Assembly: GCF_022179285.1 (NCBI RefSeq)
Contig: NZ_BPQO01000007.1
Coordinates: forward strand, 124,001-188,000
Source: Methylobacterium hispanicum
GTDB taxonomy: Bacteria > Pseudomonadota > Alphaproteobacteria > Rhizobiales > Beijerinckiaceae
Length of the DNA: 64,000 nucleotides
Direction of reading: 5' to 3'
Shown in pieces: positions 16,222-25,118 of this stretch (its first letter is position 1; each line of letters begins with the position of its first letter). Under the pieces are notes generated by a model. It was not told the origin of the DNA, searched no databases, and saw nothing but the letters and a program-made list of their open reading frames with translations. Made by a program: the position numbers and the translations under genes.

Positions 16222-16563
16222 ATGGGTGAGAACGAGCGCACGGTCTGGGACGATGCGAAGAGTGCGCTGAACCTGGATCGGCGCGCGATCGATTTCGCCG
16301 ATCTCGACGAGATCTTCGATGGCCGCTTCGTCGTGGTGGCAGTGGACGCGCGCCGGAATTACGGTGAGCCGCGCTTCAACATGCTGGCGGAGCACCACGG
16401 CGTCGTCCTGAACGTGACATTCACGCCGCGAGGACCGAAATATCGCATCATCTCCGCCCGCATCGCGAATCGGAAGGAGCGAGGGATCTACCATGCCAAG
16501 CGGCAAACCAGCGGCTGCGCGGACCGGCCGCACGGATTGGGCGGCCCTGCGATCGATGCCTGA
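16222..16563 (+). CDS. brnT: BrnT-family toxin
   Basis: A 113-residue RelE-fold ribonuclease-like toxin of the type II BrnT/BrnA pair. The family pattern is clear: VWDDAKSALNLDRRAIDFAD, DEIFDGRF, NYGEPRFNMLAEHHGVVLNV and the end of the fold, YRIISARIANRKERGIYHAK. The ATG at 16222 fits the usual N terminus. The last about 20 residues (CADRPHGLGGPAIDA) go beyond the normal end of BrnT and are read in the +1 frame over the beginning of brnA, producing a 71-base overlap. This may be a lost stop codon. Both genes are GC-rich and not obviously foreign. Confidence 0.85.
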   Translation: MGENERTVWDDAKSALNLDRRAIDFADLDEIFDGRFVVVAVDARRNYGEPRFNMLAEHHGVVLNVTFTPRGPKYRIISARIANRKERGIYHAKRQTSGCADRPHGLGGPAIDA

Positions 16564-16804
16564 GGACGAGATCGAGCGCGCCGCGGCGCAGGACGAGGAC
16601 AATCCGACGACGGACGAGGGCCATTGGGCCCGCGCCGCGGTCGGCCTTCCCGCGCACGACGAGGCGCCGACAAAGGCCACGATCCAGGCCAGCTTCGATC
16701 GGGACGTGGTGGAGTTCTTCAAGCGGGGCGGCCGCGGTTACCAAGCCCGGATGAACGCTGTTCTGCGCCGCTACATGGAGGCGGAGAAGGAGCGGACGCC
16801 GTAA
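16493..16804 (+). CDS. brnA: BrnA-family antitoxin
   Basis: A 103-residue antitoxin that neutralises BrnT and represses the operon through a ribbon-helix-helix domain. The N terminus carries the family block TDWAALRSMPEDEIERAA, and the C-terminal RHH reads FDRDVVEFFKRGGRGYQARMN followed by AVLRRYMEA. The ATG at 16493 keeps the TDW..LRSM block, so ATG 16556 is rejected. Downstream partner of brnT with a 71-base overlap. Its autoregulatory site should lie upstream of brnT. Confidence 0.87.
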   Translation: MPSGKPAAARTGRTDWAALRSMPEDEIERAAAQDEDNPTTDEGHWARAAVGLPAHDEAPTKATIQASFDRDVVEFFKRGGRGYQARMNAVLRRYMEAEKERTP

Positions 16805-16835
16805 CGTCAGCTCCTTCTCGCACGCGGCACCCCGC

Positions 16836-19400
16836 TCACAATCCCCGCAGGTAGGGCGCGGGCTTCTGCCCCAGGATGCGCCACGTGCCGGCAAGCCCGA
16901 GGCCGACCGCCAGGACCACCGCGAGGCCCGCGGCGACGAGCGCCCCCGAGAGGTCGAGCACGAAGTCGAGCCGCATCACCCGCGTGACGATGACCCAGCC
17001 CGCGAGCCCGCCCGCGACCATCCCGAACAGGGCGGTGGCGAGCCCGAGCGCCCCGTATTCGAGGCCGTAGGCGGCGAGCAGGCGGGCCCTCCCGGCCCCC
17101 AGCACCTTCAGCACCACCGCGTCGTAGAGCCGGGCCCGGTGCCCGGCCGCGACCGCGCCCGCCAGCACGAGGAGGCTCGCCAGCACCGCGACCGCGCTGG
17201 CGCCGCGGATGGCGAGCACCAGCTTGCCCACGAGGTCGCCGACCGCGTCGAGGGCGTCCTTCACCCGCACGCTGGTGACGGACGGGAAGGTGTGGGCGGC
17301 GTCGCGCAGGATGCGGTTCTCGGCCGCCCCGTCGGTGCCGCCGGGCAGGCTCAGCGTCGCGAGGTCGGCGTGCGGCGCGCCCCGGAAGGTGCCGGGCGAG
17401 AACACCATCACGAAGTTGATGCCGAGGTTGCGCCACTCGACCTTGCGCAGGTTCGCGATCCGCGCCGTGATCGGGCGGCCGAGCACGTTGACCGTGACCT
17501 CGCTGCCGATCTTCAGGCCGAGCTGCCGCGCCAGTTCCGCCTCGAACGAGACGAGGGGCGTCCGCGCCTCCTCCGCGCTCCACCACCGGCCCGCGGTCAG
17601 CACCGAGCCCTCGGGCAGGTCGTCCGCGTAGGTGATGCCGCGGTCGCCGTCGAGCACCCAGGCGGCGTCCTCCGGCGGCCGGATCTTGGCGGCGGGCACG
17701 CCGTCGAGGGCGACGATGCGCCCGCGCATCATCGGCACGCGCTCGATCTTTCCGTTCGGCGCGGCCTTGGCCAGGAAGTCGTGGAAGCGGTCGGCATCCG
17801 CGGACGGGATGTCGAGGAAGAACAGATTGGGGGCCTTGGCGGGCAGGCTGGCGGAGATCGTCCGGCGCACGTTGGCGTCGATCAGGCTGAGCGTCACGAG
17901 GAGCGTCACGCCGAGGCCCAGCGAGAGCACGATGGTCGGCGTCAAGGCGCCCGGCCGGTGCAGGTTGGCCAGCGCCATGCGGGGCGCCGCGCGCCGCGGG
18001 CGCGGCAGGCGGCGGGCGAGCGCCATCAGCCCCGTCGCCACGAGGCGCAGCAATCCGAAGGCGAGGCCCGCCGCCGCGATGAAGACCAGCGCCACGCGCC
18101 GGTCGAAGGCGGTGGCCACCCCGAGCGCCACCAGGGCGAGGATCGCCGCGGCGAGCATCAGCCGGTAGCGCGGGCGCGGCCTGGCCGCGGACGGATCGAC
18201 CGTGTCGCGGAACAGCCCCGAGACCGGCACGTCGTGGGCGCGCCCGAGCGGGGTGATCGCGAAGGCGAAGGCGGTGAGCAGCCCGTAGGCGGCCGCGAGC
18301 AGCAGTTCGCCGGGCGCCAGCGTCGGGTTGAGCGGCAGGGGAAGCGCCGCGCCGAACAGGGCGTCGATCACGAAGGGCAGGCTCGCGCCGAGCACCAGCC
18401 CGGCCGCGGTGCCGAGGCCGGCGATCAGCATCACCTGCACGAGGTAGAGACCGACCACCTGCGAGCCCGGCATGCCGACGCTCTTCAGGGTGGCGATGGA
18501 GCCGCGCTTGCGCTCCACGAAGGCGTGCACGGCGTTCGCGACGCCGACGCCCCCGACGATGAGCGCGGTGAGGCCGACGAGCGTGAGGAACTGGGTGAAG
18601 CGCTCGATGCTCTTGGCGAAGCGCGGGTCGGCGTTGGAGCGCGCGCGCATCTCCCAGCCGGCCTCCGGCGCGGCCTTGGCGATGCGGGCGGCCGCCGCGT
18701 CGAGGTCGGCGTCCGCGGCGCCCGGCACCGCGATGCGGTAGCTCCAGCGGTTGAGGCTGCCGGGCTGGACGAGGCCGGTGGCGCGCAGCGCCTCCTGCGC
18801 GATGATCAGGCGCGGGCCGAAGCCGAGGCCGCCCGCGATCTTGTCGGGCTCGCTCGCCACGGTCGCGCGGATCGCGAAGGGGTGGCCGGCCAGCGTGATC
18901 CGGTCGCCGACCTTCAGGTCGAGCCGGGTCAGCAGGGCCGAGTCGGCGACGGCGCCGGGCACGCCGTCCCGGGGGCCGAGCAGTTCGGCGAGGTCCGCGT
19001 GCGGCTCGGTGACGAGGACGCCCGCCAGCGGATAGGCCGCGTCGATCGCCTTCAGCTCGACGAGCGCCGCGCCCTCGCCCGCCACCGCCATGGCGCGCAG
19101 CGTCGCGACGGTGCCGACCCGGCCCTCGCGCGCCAGCACGGCGCGCTCCTCCGGCGTCGCCTCGCGGTTGATCAGGCTGTAGCTGAGATCGCCGCCGAGG
19201 ATGCGCCTCCCCTCGCGGCCGAGACCGTCCGAGAGCGAGCGCGAGATCGAGGCGACGCCCGCGATCGCCATCACGCCGAGCGCGATGCAGGCGAGGAAGA
19301 CGCCGAAGCCCGAGAGGCCGCCGCGGAACTCCCGGAGCGCGAGGCGGAGCGTCAGCGGCAGGCGGCGCGCCCGCTCGGGGGGCGTGAAGGTGCCGTGCAT
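16836..19400 (-). CDS. ABC transporter permease, FtsX-like (YbbP type)
   Basis: An 854-residue inner-membrane protein with two FtsX/MacB-type permease domains and large periplasmic parts. Membrane blocks include GLSGFGVFLACIALGVMAIAG near residue 28, TLVGLTALIVGGVGVANAVHAF, LLAAAYGLLTAFAFAITPLGR, TIVLSLGLGVTLLVTLSLIDAN and a final pair near the C terminus. The soluble part contains EVTVNVLGRPITARI, a periplasmic MacB-like segment. Start ATG 19400 overlaps the ATPase stop by one base (TGATG). YbbA/YbbP-type systems next to TesA-like esterases are thought to handle envelope lipids or hydrophobic compounds; the substrate is unproven. Confidence 0.88.
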   Translation of the reverse strand: MHGTFTPPERARRLPLTLRLALREFRGGLSGFGVFLACIALGVMAIAGVASISRSLSDGLGREGRRILGGDLSYSLINREATPEERAVLAREGRVGTVATLRAMAVAGEGAALVELKAIDAAYPLAGVLVTEPHADLAELLGPRDGVPGAVADSALLTRLDLKVGDRITLAGHPFAIRATVASEPDKIAGGLGFGPRLIIAQEALRATGLVQPGSLNRWSYRIAVPGAADADLDAAAARIAKAAPEAGWEMRARSNADPRFAKSIERFTQFLTLVGLTALIVGGVGVANAVHAFVERKRGSIATLKSVGMPGSQVVGLYLVQVMLIAGLGTAAGLVLGASLPFVIDALFGAALPLPLNPTLAPGELLLAAAYGLLTAFAFAITPLGRAHDVPVSGLFRDTVDPSAARPRPRYRLMLAAAILALVALGVATAFDRRVALVFIAAAGLAFGLLRLVATGLMALARRLPRPRRAAPRMALANLHRPGALTPTIVLSLGLGVTLLVTLSLIDANVRRTISASLPAKAPNLFFLDIPSADADRFHDFLAKAAPNGKIERVPMMRGRIVALDGVPAAKIRPPEDAAWVLDGDRGITYADDLPEGSVLTAGRWWSAEEARTPLVSFEAELARQLGLKIGSEVTVNVLGRPITARIANLRKVEWRNLGINFVMVFSPGTFRGAPHADLATLSLPGGTDGAAENRILRDAAHTFPSVTSVRVKDALDAVGDLVGKLVLAIRGASAVAVLASLLVLAGAVAAGHRARLYDAVVLKVLGAGRARLLAAYGLEYGALGLATALFGMVAGGLAGWVIVTRVMRLDFVLDLSGALVAAGLAVVLAVGLGLAGTWRILGQKPAPYLRGL

Positions 19401-20167
19401 CAGGCGCTCGCCGCGGCGGGGGATGGGGCGTCCTCGGCCTCGATCCGGCCGGAGCGCAGGCGGATGGTGCGGTCGCAGAGCCGCGCGAGGCCTGCATCGT
19501 GGGTGACGAGGACGAGGGTGGCGCCGCGGTCGCGCTTCAACCGGAACAGCAGCTCCACGATCTGCCGGCCCGTCGCCTCGTCGAGGTTGCCGGTCGGCTC
19601 GTCGGCCACCAGGATCGCCGGATCCGGCGCGATCGCGCGGGCGATGGCGACGCGCTGCTGCTCGCCGCCCGAGAGCTGGGCCGGATAATGGTGCAGCCGG
19701 TGCCCGAGCCCGACCGCCTCCAGTTCCGCCCGGGCGCGGGCATGGGCCTCCGGCCGGTCGGCGAGTTCGAGGGGGAGCGCCACGTTCTCCAGCGCCGTCA
19801 TCGTCGGCACGAGGTGGAAGGCCTGGAACACGATGCCGATGCGCCGGCCGCGGAAGCGCGCCAGCGCGTCCTCGTCGAGATGGCCGAGATCGGTGCCGTC
19901 GATCCGGATCGTGCCGGCATCCGGCCGCTCCAGCCCGGCCATCACCATGAGCAGCGTCGACTTGCCCGAGCCCGAGGGGCCGACGAGGCCGACCGCCTCG
20001 CCGCGGGCGACGTCGAGCGAGATCCCCCTGAGCACGTGGACGCGGGCGGCGCCGCGCCCGAGGCTGAGATCGATGTCGTGGAGGCCGACCGAGGGGCCGA
20101 CCGCGGGGCCGACCGCGGGGCCGACCGACTGTGTGCCGCTCGTGTCGCGGGTCTTGTCTGTGCTCAC
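19400..20167 (-). CDS. ABC transporter ATP-binding protein (YbbA/LolD type)
   Basis: A 255-residue ATPase partner of the downstream permease. Walker A is GPSGSGKST, the Q-loop region reads GIVFQAFHLVPTMTALENV, the signature is LSGGEQQRVAIARA, Walker B is AILVADEPTGNLD and the switch His is in LVTHDAGLA. These are the hallmarks of the MacB/LolD/YbbA subgroup. The N terminus has a small Val-Gly-Pro repeat (VGPAVGPAVGPSVG) encoded by imperfect tandem repeats at about 20085-20130. Divergent from the TesA-like esterase gene. Confidence 0.92.
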   Translation of the reverse strand: MSTDKTRDTSGTQSVGPAVGPAVGPSVGLHDIDLSLGRGAARVHVLRGISLDVARGEAVGLVGPSGSGKSTLLMVMAGLERPDAGTIRIDGTDLGHLDEDALARFRGRRIGIVFQAFHLVPTMTALENVALPLELADRPEAHARARAELEAVGLGHRLHHYPAQLSGGEQQRVAIARAIAPDPAILVADEPTGNLDEATGRQIVELLFRLKRDRGATLVLVTHDAGLARLCDRTIRLRSGRIEAEDAPSPAAASA

Positions 20168-20272
20168 CGGGAGGCCGATCTGTGCGCGATGACGGGACGC
20201 ATGGCGGATGAGGCTCGGGTGTGGCGGCAGCGAAATCGGTGCGCGACGACACCCGGCGGTTGCGGGGGCGAT

Positions 20273-21013
20273 ATGGGATCATCCGGGGGCGGACGCCAAG
20301 TGCCCGGTCGGCAAGTGCCCGGACGGCAAGTGTCCGGACGGCGGGTGCGCCATGATGGCCCGCTGCGCCGCCTCATCGCCCTCCTCCTCGCCGCGCTGGC
20401 CCTGCTGATGCCGGCGGCCCTCCCGGCGGGCGCGGAGCCCGCCCGCACCCTCAAGCTCGTGGCCCTGGGCGACAGCCTGACCGCCGGCTACCGCCTGCCC
20501 GCGGACGCCGCCTTCCCGGCGGTGCTGGAGCGGGAGCTGACGAAGCGCGGCCGGGCGGTCGCGGTCGCCAACGCGGGCGTCTCGGGCGACACCGCGACGG
20601 GCGGGCTCGACCGGGTCGACTGGTCGGTTCCGGACGGGACCGACGGCGTCATCCTCGAACTCGGCGCCAACGACATGCTGCGCGGCACCGACCCGGCCGT
20701 GACGCGGAAGGCGCTGGACAGCATCATCACCCGGCTGAAGGACCGCGGCATCCCGGTCCTGCTCGCGGGGATGCGCGCCTCGGCCAATCTCGGGCCGGAC
20801 TACGTGGCCCGCTTCGACGCGATCTATCCCGATCTCGCTCAGGCGCACGGGCTGGTGCTCTACCCGTTCTTCCTGGCGGGCGTGGCGGGCGAGCGCGGGC
20901 TCAACCTCGACGACGGCCTGCACCCGAACCCGCGGGGCGTGGGGGCGATCGTCACGGGCATCCTGCCCGCGGTCGAGAGCTTCCTCGGCCGGCTGGGCAA
21001 GTCCGAGCGCTGA
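20273..21013 (+). CDS. Arylesterase/lysophospholipase, TesA-like SGNH hydrolase
   Basis: A 246-residue exported SGNH-family esterase. Block I is VALGDSLTAGYRLP with the nucleophile Ser68, the Gly and Asn blocks are NAGVSGDTATGGL and LGANDMLRG, and the Asp/His block is DDGLHPNPRGV. A signal peptide (LIALLLAALALLMPAALPAGA) begins only after residue 33. It is preceded by a basic stretch, VPGRQVPGRQVSGRRV, encoded by 15-base tandem repeats that also supply four in-frame GTG codons (20300, 20315, 20330, 20345). The true start is therefore uncertain. Divergent pairing with ybbA/ybbP-like genes matches the tesA neighbourhood of other proteobacteria. Confidence 0.85.
   Translation: MGSSGGGRQVPGRQVPGRQVSGRRVRHDGPLRRLIALLLAALALLMPAALPAGAEPARTLKLVALGDSLTAGYRLPADAAFPAVLERELTKRGRAVAVANAGVSGDTATGGLDRVDWSVPDGTDGVILELGANDMLRGTDPAVTRKALDSIITRLKDRGIPVLLAGMRASANLGPDYVARFDAIYPDLAQAHGLVLYPFFLAGVAGERGLNLDDGLHPNPRGVGAIVTGILPAVESFLGRLGKSER
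20300..20344 (+). repeat. 15-base tandem repeat at the start of the TesA-like gene
   Basis: Three copies of GTGCCCGGACGGCAA with few changes (GTGCCCGGTCGGCAA, GTGCCCGGACGGCAA, GTGTCCGGACGGCGG). The unit is a multiple of three, so copy-number change would keep the frame. Each copy begins with a possible GTG start codon. Confidence 0.8.
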
Positions 21014-21026
21014 GGGGAGCCGCCCG

Positions 21027-21566
21027 ATGCCGCGCCTGTTCACCGGGCTGGCCGTGCCCTCGGAGATCGGCGCGCGCCTCGCCCGCTTCCGCGGCGGCCT
21101 GCCCGGCGCCCGCTGGGTCGAGGCCACGGACTACCACGTGACGCTGCGCTTCCTCGGCGACATCGACGCGGACGTGGCCGAGGACGTGCTGGAGGCGCTC
21201 GCCGGCCTGCGGGCGCGGGATCCGGTCCCGGTCGTGCTCGAGGGGCTCGGCGCCTTCGGGGGCGACCGGCCGCGGGCGCTCTTCGCCGCGGTGGCGCAGG
21301 ATCCGGCCCTGATGGACCTGCAGGCCGAGCAGGAGCGGCTGGTGCGCCGGGCCGGCGTCGCGCCCGAGACGCGCCGCTTCACGCCCCACGTCACCCTCGC
21401 CCGTCTCAAGCGCGAGGCGAGCCCCGAGGCGGTGGCGATGTACGTCGCCCAGAGCGGCCTGTTCGAGCCGCTGCGCTTCGAGGCGCGCGCCGTCACCGTG
21501 TTCTCCGCCCGCGAATCGACGGGCGGCGGGCCCTACATCGCGGAGGCCGAATTCCCCTTCGCCTGA
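21027..21566 (+). CDS. thpR: RNA 2',3'-cyclic phosphodiesterase
   Basis: A 179-residue 2H-phosphoesterase that opens 2',3'-cyclic phosphates at RNA ends. Both HxTx motifs are visible: HVTLRFLGD near residue 34 and HVTLARLK near residue 117. The start MPRLFTGLAVPSEIG and length are typical of ThpR. It follows the TesA-like gene with a 13-base gap (ribosome-binding site GAGGGGAG), so it may share its transcript, and it converges on coaA with seven bases between stops. Confidence 0.92.
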   Translation: MPRLFTGLAVPSEIGARLARFRGGLPGARWVEATDYHVTLRFLGDIDADVAEDVLEALAGLRARDPVPVVLEGLGAFGGDRPRALFAAVAQDPALMDLQAEQERLVRRAGVAPETRRFTPHVTLARLKREASPEAVAMYVAQSGLFEPLRFEARAVTVFSARESTGGGPYIAEAEFPFA

Positions 21567-21573
21567 TCGCGCC

Positions 21574-22575
21574 TCAGAGCCGGCGCAGCGCCACGCTCTC
21601 GATGCGGTGGCTCGCGCCCTTCGACAGGATCAGGCTGGCGCGCTGGCGCGTGGGCAGGATGTTCTCGACGAGGTTGGGCAGGTTGATCGTGGTCCAGAGC
21701 CGATCGGCGATGGCCAGCGCCTCCGCCTCCGGCACCTCGGCGTATTTGCGGAAGTAGGAGCGCGGATCGCGAAACGCCGTCTGGCGCAGCTTCATGAAGC
21801 GGGTGACGTACCAGCGGTGCAGGTCGTCCTCGTGCCCGTCGAGGTAGATCGAGAAGTCGAAGAAGTCCGACACGAAGGGGATCGCCGTGCCGTCCCGCGG
21901 CAGGCGGGCGGGCTGGAGCACGTTCAGCCCCTCGACGATCAGGATGTCGGGGCTCTCCACCACCCGCTCCTCGCCGGGCACCCGGTCGTAGACGAGGTGG
22001 GAGTAGAGCGGCGCCGTCACGCGGCCGTGGCCGGCCTTCACGTCGTGCAGGAAGCGGAGCAGCGCCGCCGTGTCGTAGCTCTCGGGGAAGCCCTTGCGCT
22101 CCATCAGGCCGGCGGCCGCGAGCTCGGCGTTCGGCAGCAGGAAGCCGTCCGTGGTGACGAGATCGACCTTCGGAGTGTTGGGCCAGCGGGCGAGCAGCGC
22201 GGCCAGGATGCGGGCGGTGGTCGACTTGCCGACCGCGACCGAGCCCGCGAGCCCGATGATGTAGGGGGCCTTGCGCTCGCGCTCGGCGATGAGGAAGCGC
22301 TGCGTCGCCTTGAACAGCCCCTGCGTCGCCGCGACGTAGAGCGAGAGCAGGCGCGAGAGCGGCAGGTAGATCGCCACCACCTCCTCGATCGAGATGGGGT
22401 CGTTGATCGATTGCAGCCGCGTGAGGTCCTCGCTCGAGAGGGTCAGCGGCGTGTCGGCGCGCAGGCTCGCCCACTCGTCCCGGCTGAAGCGGCGGTAGGG
22501 CGAGAGCCGGTCCGAGCCCGCGCCGGTCACCGGATCCTGGCCGGTCTCGCCGATCGGGGCCGGGGCGAAGCTCAT
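21574..22575 (-). CDS. coaA: Type I pantothenate kinase
   Basis: A 333-residue enzyme that phosphorylates pantothenate in the first committed step of coenzyme A synthesis. Visible are the N-terminal [14 protein letters not shown], Walker [18 protein letters not shown], the substrate block [26 protein letters not shown], the [11 protein letters not shown] lid region and [13 protein letters not shown]. The ATG at 22575 overlaps the hisE stop by four bases, making it the last gene of the histidine operon. This hisE-coaA link is widespread in Rhizobiales. Confidence 0.95.
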   Translation of the reverse strand: MSFAPAPIGETGQDPVTGAGSDRLSPYRRFSRDEWASLRADTPLTLSSEDLTRLQSINDPISIEEVVAIYLPLSRLLSLYVAATQGLFKATQRFLIAERERKAPYIIGLAGSVAVGKSTTARILAALLARWPNTPKVDLVTTDGFLLPNAELAAAGLMERKGFPESYDTAALLRFLHDVKAGHGRVTAPLYSHLVYDRVPGEERVVESPDILIVEGLNVLQPARLPRDGTAIPFVSDFFDFSIYLDGHEDDLHRWYVTRFMKLRQTAFRDPRSYFRKYAEVPEAEALAIADRLWTTINLPNLVENILPTRQRASLILSKGASHRIESVALRRL

Positions 22576-22895
22576 GTGTGGCGCCTCGCGGCCTTCTCGG
22601 CGAGCCCGCTCTGCGCCGTGCGGCGCTCGAGTTCGGCCATCACCGCGTCGAGGCTGACGCCGCCGGCCTGCAGCACCACCATGAGGTGGTAGAGCACGTC
22701 CGCGGCCTCCGCCGTCAGCCCCGCCTTGTCCCCCTGGACCGCGGCGATGGCGGCCTCCACCGCCTCCTCGCCGAGCTTCTTGGCCGCCTTGGCGGGGCCG
22801 CCCGCGAGGAGCTTCGCCGTATAGGAGGAGTCCGGAGAGGTCCCGGCGCGGCTCGCCACCAGCCGCGCGAGGTCGTTCAACGTGTAATCGCTCAT
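22572..22895 (-). CDS. hisE: Phosphoribosyl-ATP diphosphatase
   Basis: A 107-residue enzyme for the second step of histidine synthesis, removing pyrophosphate from phosphoribosyl-ATP. The MazG-like helical signature is intact: [17 protein letters not shown] with the EExxE metal ligands and [13 protein letters not shown] with Asp. The start [18 protein letters not shown] is standard. The HisI domain is not fused. It overlaps coaA by four bases and follows hisF after 130 bases. Confidence 0.94.
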   Translation of the reverse strand: MSDYTLNDLARLVASRAGTSPDSSYTAKLLAGGPAKAAKKLGEEAVEAAIAAVQGDKAGLTAEAADVLYHLMVVLQAGGVSLDAVMAELERRTAQSGLAEKAARRHT

Positions 22896-23025
22896 GCAAC
22901 ACCGTGCATCCGGGAGCCCGCAACGGCGCCGCGTATGGCGGGAAATTGCTTTACGCGCGGCCCGCGGGCAAGTCGCCCGGCTGACAGATGGCGTGCCCTC
23001 CCCACGACATTCGTCCTAGGGCGCC

Positions 23026-23802
23026 TCACGCGTCGAGCCGCATGGCGAGGCCGGCCGCCGCCATGTGGGCCTTGGCCTCGGCCACGCTGTGCTGCCCGAA
23101 GTGGAAGATCGAGGCGGCCAGCACCGCGCTCGCCCCGCCCTCGGCCACGCCCGCCACGAGGTCGTCGAGGCCGCCGACGCCGCCCGAGGCGATCACCGGC
23201 ACCGCGACCGCGTCCGCGATGGCCCGGGTCAGCGCGAGGTCGTAGCCCGATCGGGTGCCGTCCCGGTCCATCGAGGTGACGAGCAGCTCGCCCGCGCCCT
23301 TTGCCGCCACGGTCCGCGCGAAGGCGATCGCGTCGAGCCCCGTGGGGTTGCGCCCGCCATGGGTGAAGACCTCCCAGCGGGCTGGCTCTCCGGGCCCGGA
23401 GACACGCTTGGCGTCGATCGCCACGACGATGCACTGGGCGCCGAACTTCTCCGCCGCGCGGGCGACGAGATCGGGGTCCTTCACGGCCGCCGTGTTGATC
23501 GCGACCTTGTCGGCGCCCGCGAGCAGCAGCGCCCGCACGTCCTCGACGGCCCGCACGCCGCCGCCCACGGTCAGCGGCATGAAGCAGGCCTCCGCCGTGC
23601 GGCTCACCACGTCGAGCAGCGTGCCGCGGGCCTCGTGGCTCGCGGTGATGTCGAGGAAGCAGAGCTCGTCGGCGCCGGCCGCGTCGTAGGCCTTGGCGGC
23701 CTCGACGGGGTCGCCCGCGTCGCGGAGTTCGAGGAACTGCACGCCCTTGACGACGCGGCCGTCCTTGACGTCCAGGCAGGGGATGATGCGGGTCTTGAGC
23801 AA
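23026..23802 (-). CDS. hisF: Imidazole glycerol phosphate synthase, cyclase subunit
   Basis: A 258-residue TIM-barrel subunit that converts PRFAR and HisH-derived ammonia into imidazole glycerol phosphate and AICAR. Catalytic Asp11 is in [16 protein letters not shown] and the second catalytic Asp in [16 protein letters not shown]; the phosphate sites include [12 protein letters not shown] and [10 protein letters not shown]. Works as a complex with HisH, whose gene is in the same operon. A DUF29 gene lies just upstream with a nine-base gap, an unusual insertion between hisA and hisF. Confidence 0.96.
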   Translation of the reverse strand: MLKTRIIPCLDVKDGRVVKGVQFLELRDAGDPVEAAKAYDAAGADELCFLDITASHEARGTLLDVVSRTAEACFMPLTVGGGVRAVEDVRALLLAGADKVAINTAAVKDPDLVARAAEKFGAQCIVVAIDAKRVSGPGEPARWEVFTHGGRNPTGLDAIAFARTVAAKGAGELLVTSMDRDGTRSGYDLALTRAIADAVAVPVIASGGVGGLDDLVAGVAEGGASAVLAASIFHFGQHSVAEAKAHMAAAGLAMRLDA

Positions 23803-23811
23803 GACGGGATC

Positions 23812-24297
23812 TCAGTCGGTCGTGTCGTCGGGGTCGGCCGGGAAGGGGCGCGCGAGCATCTCCTCCCGGGTGTAGGGGCAGGTCGTCGGAAAGGTCTTGA
23901 GCGGCAGGTTGGTCTCGCGGGAGGCCTCCAGTCGTGCGCCGCGATAGGCACGCTCCAACCCCTCGGCCAAGCGGCTCTTGAGGCCGGGATTGTCCTTCAG
24001 AACATCCGCCGCGTCGTTCCTGTGGGTCCGGATCGATAGTGCCCAGCCACGGGTCCGGCGCTCGGGCTGATGGTCCCACTTCAGCATGTGCAGCAGGATC
24101 ACGCGCCAGGCGCTGACCAGGCTGTTGAATTCGCTGCGCCCCAAGCTCTCGATCTCCTCGGCGAGATTCTCGAGGTCGAGGCTCGCGAGGTCGCCGGAGC
24201 GCAGGCGCGCGCCCTGCTCCTGCGTCCAGGTGTAGAAATCGTCCTCGTAGGCGGTCCCGGCCTCCTGCGGCCGGGCCGCCGCCTTTACGGCGCTCAT
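23812..24297 (-). CDS. DUF29 family protein inside the his operon
   Basis: A 161-residue protein of the DUF29 family, function unknown, helical. The family pattern is clear: YEDDFYTWTQEQGARLRSGD, LDLENLAEEIESLGRSE, LLHMLKWDHQPERR and the C-terminal PLKTFPTTCPYTREEML. DUF29 genes occur in many copies in cyanobacteria and methylobacteria and often look mobile. Here it sits between hisA (39 bases away) and hisF (9 bases away) in the same direction, so it should be co-transcribed with histidine genes. Nothing suggests a histidine function. Confidence 0.9.
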   Translation of the reverse strand: MSAVKAAARPQEAGTAYEDDFYTWTQEQGARLRSGDLASLDLENLAEEIESLGRSEFNSLVSAWRVILLHMLKWDHQPERRTRGWALSIRTHRNDAADVLKDNPGLKSRLAEGLERAYRGARLEASRETNLPLKTFPTTCPYTREEMLARPFPADPDDTTD

Positions 24298-24336
24298 CGC
24301 AGCCTCCTGGCGCGATCCTGTCGAGCCGTCAGCCTA

Positions 24337-25080
24337 TCACAGGCCGGCCCGGCCGGCTTCCGCGATGGCCTTGAGCGCCGCGCGCGGGTCGATGCGGCCG
24401 TCGTAGAGGGCGCGGCCCGTGATGGCGCCCGCGATCAGCGCGCAGTCGGGCTGGAGCAGCCGGTGCACGTCCTCGATCGAGGCGAGCCCCCCTGAGGCGA
24501 TCACCGGGATGCGCACCGCCTGCGCCAGCGCCAGCGTCATCTCGACGTTGAGGCCCTTGAGGATGCCGTCGCGGGCGATGTCCGTGTAGATGATCGCCGC
24601 GACGCCCGCGTCCTCGAAGCGCTGCCCCAATTCCTCGGCGGTCATGCTGGAGGTCTGGGCCCAGCCCTCGACGGCCACGCGCCCGTCCTTCGCGTCGATG
24701 CCGACCGCGATCTTGCCGGGATGGAGACGGGCCGCCTCGCGCACGAAGGCGGGGTCGCGCACCGCGGCCGTGCCGATGATGACGCGGGCAATCCCCTTGG
24801 CGATCCAGGCGTCCAGGGTCTTCATGTCGCGGATGCCGCCGCCGAGCTGCACCGGAATTCCGACGCGGGCGAGGATCGCGTCGACCGCCGCGGCGTTGCG
24901 GGGCTCGCCCGCGAAGGCGCCGTCGAGATCGACCACGTGCAGCCAGGAGAAGCCCTGCTGCTGGAAGGCCTCGGCCTGGGCGGCGGGGTCGTCGTTGAAG
25001 ACCTTGGCCTGGGCCATGTCGCCCTGCACGAGGCGGACGCAGCGCCCCTCCTTCAGATCGATGGCCGGGTACAGGATCAC
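24337..25080 (-). CDS. hisA: ProFAR isomerase
   Basis: A 247-residue TIM-barrel isomerase for the fourth step of histidine synthesis. Catalytic Asp8 is in [17 protein letters not shown] and the second Asp in [14 protein letters not shown]; phosphate-binding sites are [13 protein letters not shown] and [11 protein letters not shown]. The GTG at 25080 is the start by homology, with AAGGG about eight bases upstream. The longer reading frame upstream is the shadow of hisH. Confidence 0.95.
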   Translation of the reverse strand: MILYPAIDLKEGRCVRLVQGDMAQAKVFNDDPAAQAEAFQQQGFSWLHVVDLDGAFAGEPRNAAAVDAILARVGIPVQLGGGIRDMKTLDAWIAKGIARVIIGTAAVRDPAFVREAARLHPGKIAVGIDAKDGRVAVEGWAQTSSMTAEELGQRFEDAGVAAIIYTDIARDGILKGLNVEMTLALAQAVRIPVIASGGLASIEDVHRLLQPDCALIAGAITGRALYDGRIDPRAALKAIAEAGRAGL

Positions 25081-25118
25081 GCGAAAAGCCCTTTTGCCTC
25101 CGAGAGACAGGTCGGTTC

